Assembly: GCF_002240565.1 (NCBI RefSeq)
Contig: NZ_MZMO01000001.1
Location: 2,728,001 to 2,792,000, forward strand
DNA length: 64,000 nt
Direction of reading: 5' to 3'
Origin: Clavibacter michiganensis subsp. insidiosus
GTDB lineage: Bacteria > Actinomycetota > Actinomycetes > Actinomycetales > Microbacteriaceae
The notes beneath the pieces are model-generated. The model was given only the letters and a program-made list of their open reading frames with translations. It was not told the origin of the DNA and did no database searches. Below, piece after piece: positions 62,378 to 64,000 of the stretch; position 1 is the first letter of the stretch, and each line of letters opens with the position of its first letter. The translations under genes were made by a program, and so were the position numbers.

Positions 62378-64000
62378 TCAGCCGGCGGCCGGAGCCGGGG
62401 CCGCGCCGATGCCGAGCAGGGCGAGGATGTCCGCCATGATCGGCGCGAGGTCCTGCGACTGGCGGGCCGTGAGGTGCGACGTGTCGCCGCGCACGGGGAT
62501 CCCGTTCACGAACGCCGGGCACGTGCCCTGGCTGCAGAACCAGCCCTGCGTGTTGATGAACTGGACCGGGGCCCCGACCTCCGTCGCCGCGGCCTCCATC
62601 GTGCGGGCGTGGCTGATGAACGACGGCGACACCGTCGACTGGCAGTCGTTCGGCGAGCTCGTCGGCGTCTTGCACTCCACGAGGGCGGTGGCTGCCGGCG
62701 GACGGGACAGGACGATCACGTTGGACGCCGCGGTCTTCAGCGAGCCCATGGTGGCGAGCGCACCGGCCTGCCACTCGCGGTCGGCGGCGCCGCCCGTCGC
62801 CCCGGTCGACAGGTACGAGTTGTCGACGGCCTCGCTCATGAGGATGAGCGCGGGCTTCGTCGCGTTCATCTCGCCGAGCGCCCAGTTGCGGAAGTCCGTG
62901 CACTCCGTGTACTCGGAGCCGTCGGTGTCCGTGCTCGTGACGGTGGACGCGGGGCAGCGGGCCATCGTGAGCACGCGCACCTTCCAGTCGTCGCCGAGGC
63001 TCGAGCGGAGCATGGGCGCGTAGCTGATCGCGAGCGAGTCGCCGAAGATGACCGCGGTCTTCTCCGGTCCCGCCGCCTGGTTGCCGTAGACGCAGTGCTC
63101 GGCGTTCTCGACGGCGTCCTTCTCCTTGGCGAGGTCGGCGCCGAGGCAGCCGTCCTTCGCCCACTCGGTCGCGATGACGTCGCGGCCGAAGTCGCCGAAC
63201 GACTCGACGGCGGGATCGAGGGCCGGCCATTCGTCCGCGGCGAGGGCGGCGGAGACCTGCTCGCCGCGGACCTCGAGCGCGTCGCCGGTGGCCGCAGGCG
63301 GGGTCGCGGTGCCACCGGTGCTCGGGCCGCTCCCGAGCTGGCTCTGCCCGCTCGGCTCGTCGCGCACGACGGCGGCAGCCACGACGCCCACCACGGCGAC
63401 CGCGACGACGGAGAGCGCCGCGACGGTCATCTTCAGCTGCGCACCGGATGACCGGCGGCCGGCCTTCTTCGGGTCGAGCCAGCTGGAGCGGCGGATCGGA
63501 TCCTCGACGAGGTGGAACGACGCGACGGCGAGCACGAGGGTCGCGGCGATCGCGGCACCGTAGTACTCGAGGGTGCCGGTGCCGAGCAGCGACGCCAGCA
63601 GGATGATCGCCGGGAAGTGCCAGAGGTACAGCGAGAACGACAGCCGGCCGATGTAGGTGGTGACCGGGTTCGTGATCGGCACCATGGCCTTCGACACCCC
63701 GCCGATGCCCGACGCGATCACGAGCGCGGTCGCGACGACCGGCAGCAGGCCGAAGGGCACCGGGAACGCGTTGTCACCGGACACGAGGAAGAAGGAGGCG
63801 ACGATGCCCGCGAGGCCGACGTAGCCGAGCACGGGGCGGATCGCGGCGGGGAGGGTGGCGATGCGCGCCGCGAAGATCGCGAGGAGCGCGCCGATGCCGA
63901 GCTCCCAGGCGCGGGAGCAGGTGGAGAAGTACGCGACCGTCGGGCGGGCCGAGGTCTCGTAGAAGCCCCACGCGAGCGACGCCACGATGAGGACGCCGAC
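62378..64000 (-). CDS. OatA-like acyltransferase 3 / SGNH fusion, 3' part (runs off the right edge)
   Basis: 541 codons in view, 5' end missing. The visible membrane part has helices with SFSLYLWHFPAIILLASLL and FHLVEDPIRRSSW (acyltransferase-3 end), then a last TM segment (MTVAALSVVAVAVVGVVAAA), a Thr/Gly/Pro linker and an extracytoplasmic SGNH domain: VIFGDSLAIS (nucleophile Ser) and GDTSHLTARQSQ (Asp/His). This is the layout of OatA-type and polysaccharide O-acetyltransferases: membrane domain brings the acyl group out, SGNH domain transfers it. Paired Cys in the SGNH part fit an exported domain. Confidence 0.85.
   Translation of the reverse strand, partial: VGVLIVASLAWGFYETSARPTVAYFSTCSRAWELGIGALLAIFAARIATLPAAIRPVLGYVGLAGIVASFFLVSGDNAFPVPFGLLPVVATALVIASGIGGVSKAMVPITNPVTTYIGRLSFSLYLWHFPAIILLASLLGTGTLEYYGAAIAATLVLAVASFHLVEDPIRRSSWLDPKKAGRRSSGAQLKMTVAALSVVAVAVVGVVAAAVVRDEPSGQSQLGSGPSTGGTATPPAATGDALEVRGEQVSAALAADEWPALDPAVESFGDFGRDVIATEWAKDGCLGADLAKEKDAVENAEHCVYGNQAAGPEKTAVIFGDSLAISYAPMLRSSLGDDWKVRVLTMARCPASTVTSTDTDGSEYTECTDFRNWALGEMNATKPALILMSEAVDNSYLSTGATGGAADREWQAGALATMGSLKTAASNVIVLSRPPAATALVECKTPTSSPNDCQSTVSPSFISHARTMEAAATEVGAPVQFINTQGWFCSQGTCPAFVNGIPVRGDTSHLTARQSQDLAPIMADILALLGIGAAPAPAAG

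Overview
The window is high-GC actinobacterial DNA (about 70-75% by eye, GC-rich third codon positions, frequent GTG starts, many ATGA/GTGA stop-start overlaps). Family content (DUF3073, DUF3618, DUF1206, a KimA-type APC permease, an IS481 element, a secreted S1-like protease, the pur gene set) points to the Microbacteriaceae, and a plant-associated genus such as Clavibacter is the best guess. That assignment is inference. No rRNA, tRNA or CRISPR array was found.

Layout. 1-10.4 kb: glgX 5' part, a secreted S1-like protease that has lost its catalytic serine, a divergent MocR regulator/YczE membrane protein pair, a KimA-like potassium importer, a three-gene envelope-stress operon, a flavin oxidoreductase and DUF3073. 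10.4-16.4 kb: purine genes purM, purF (divergent), then purD-purC. 16.4-17.5 kb: a complete IS481-family element whose 6-bp target duplication contains the purC stop codon. 17.5-35.2 kb: a three-domain acyl-CoA dehydrogenase/PIG-L deacetylase/methyltransferase fusion followed by a glycosyltransferase; MarR/FAD-monooxygenase divergon; CorC/HlyC transporter; a lower-GC two-gene insert (HTH protein plus exported protein); AI-2E transporter-DUF1206-PhzF operon; two GNAT genes; an orphan PD-(D/E)XK protein; catalase with a Fur-family regulator; aldo/keto reductase.

35.3-42.5 kb (cluster A): six tightly overlapping genes for an S-adenosylhomocysteine-hydrolase-like protein, two Gfo/Idh/MocA oxidoreductases, a radical SAM enzyme, a shortened methionyl-tRNA-synthetase-like protein and an MFS exporter. 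I do not recognise this combination. 44.5-51.8 kb (cluster B, opposite strand, visibly lower GC): radical SAM, GT4 glycosyltransferase, ThyX-like flavin methylase, P-loop kinase, an MFS exporter broken by one in-frame TGA, a GT14 glycosyltransferase and a luciferase-like monooxygenase. It reads as an acquired pathway for a glycosylated nucleoside-like product. Cluster B seems to have been inserted between nitrilase/GntR (42.5-44.1 kb) and an MHS transporter/DUF2848 pair (52.1-54.3 kb), which carry the same TGTATACA-type operator.

54.4-58.7 kb: purS-purQ-purL plus a dienelactone hydrolase, separated from purD-purC by about 38 kb. 58.8-64 kb: an endonuclease/exonuclease/phosphatase family protein, an SGNH lipoprotein, an acyltransferase-3 membrane protein, two short tandem repeats and the 3' part of an OatA-like acyltransferase/SGNH protein.

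A recurrent regulatory feature is a TANNNT hexamer 6-8 nt upstream of a start codon with no Shine-Dalgarno sequence. This is the pattern of leaderless transcripts, and it fixes several start codons here (kimA-like, purM, purD, the SAHH-like gene and others).
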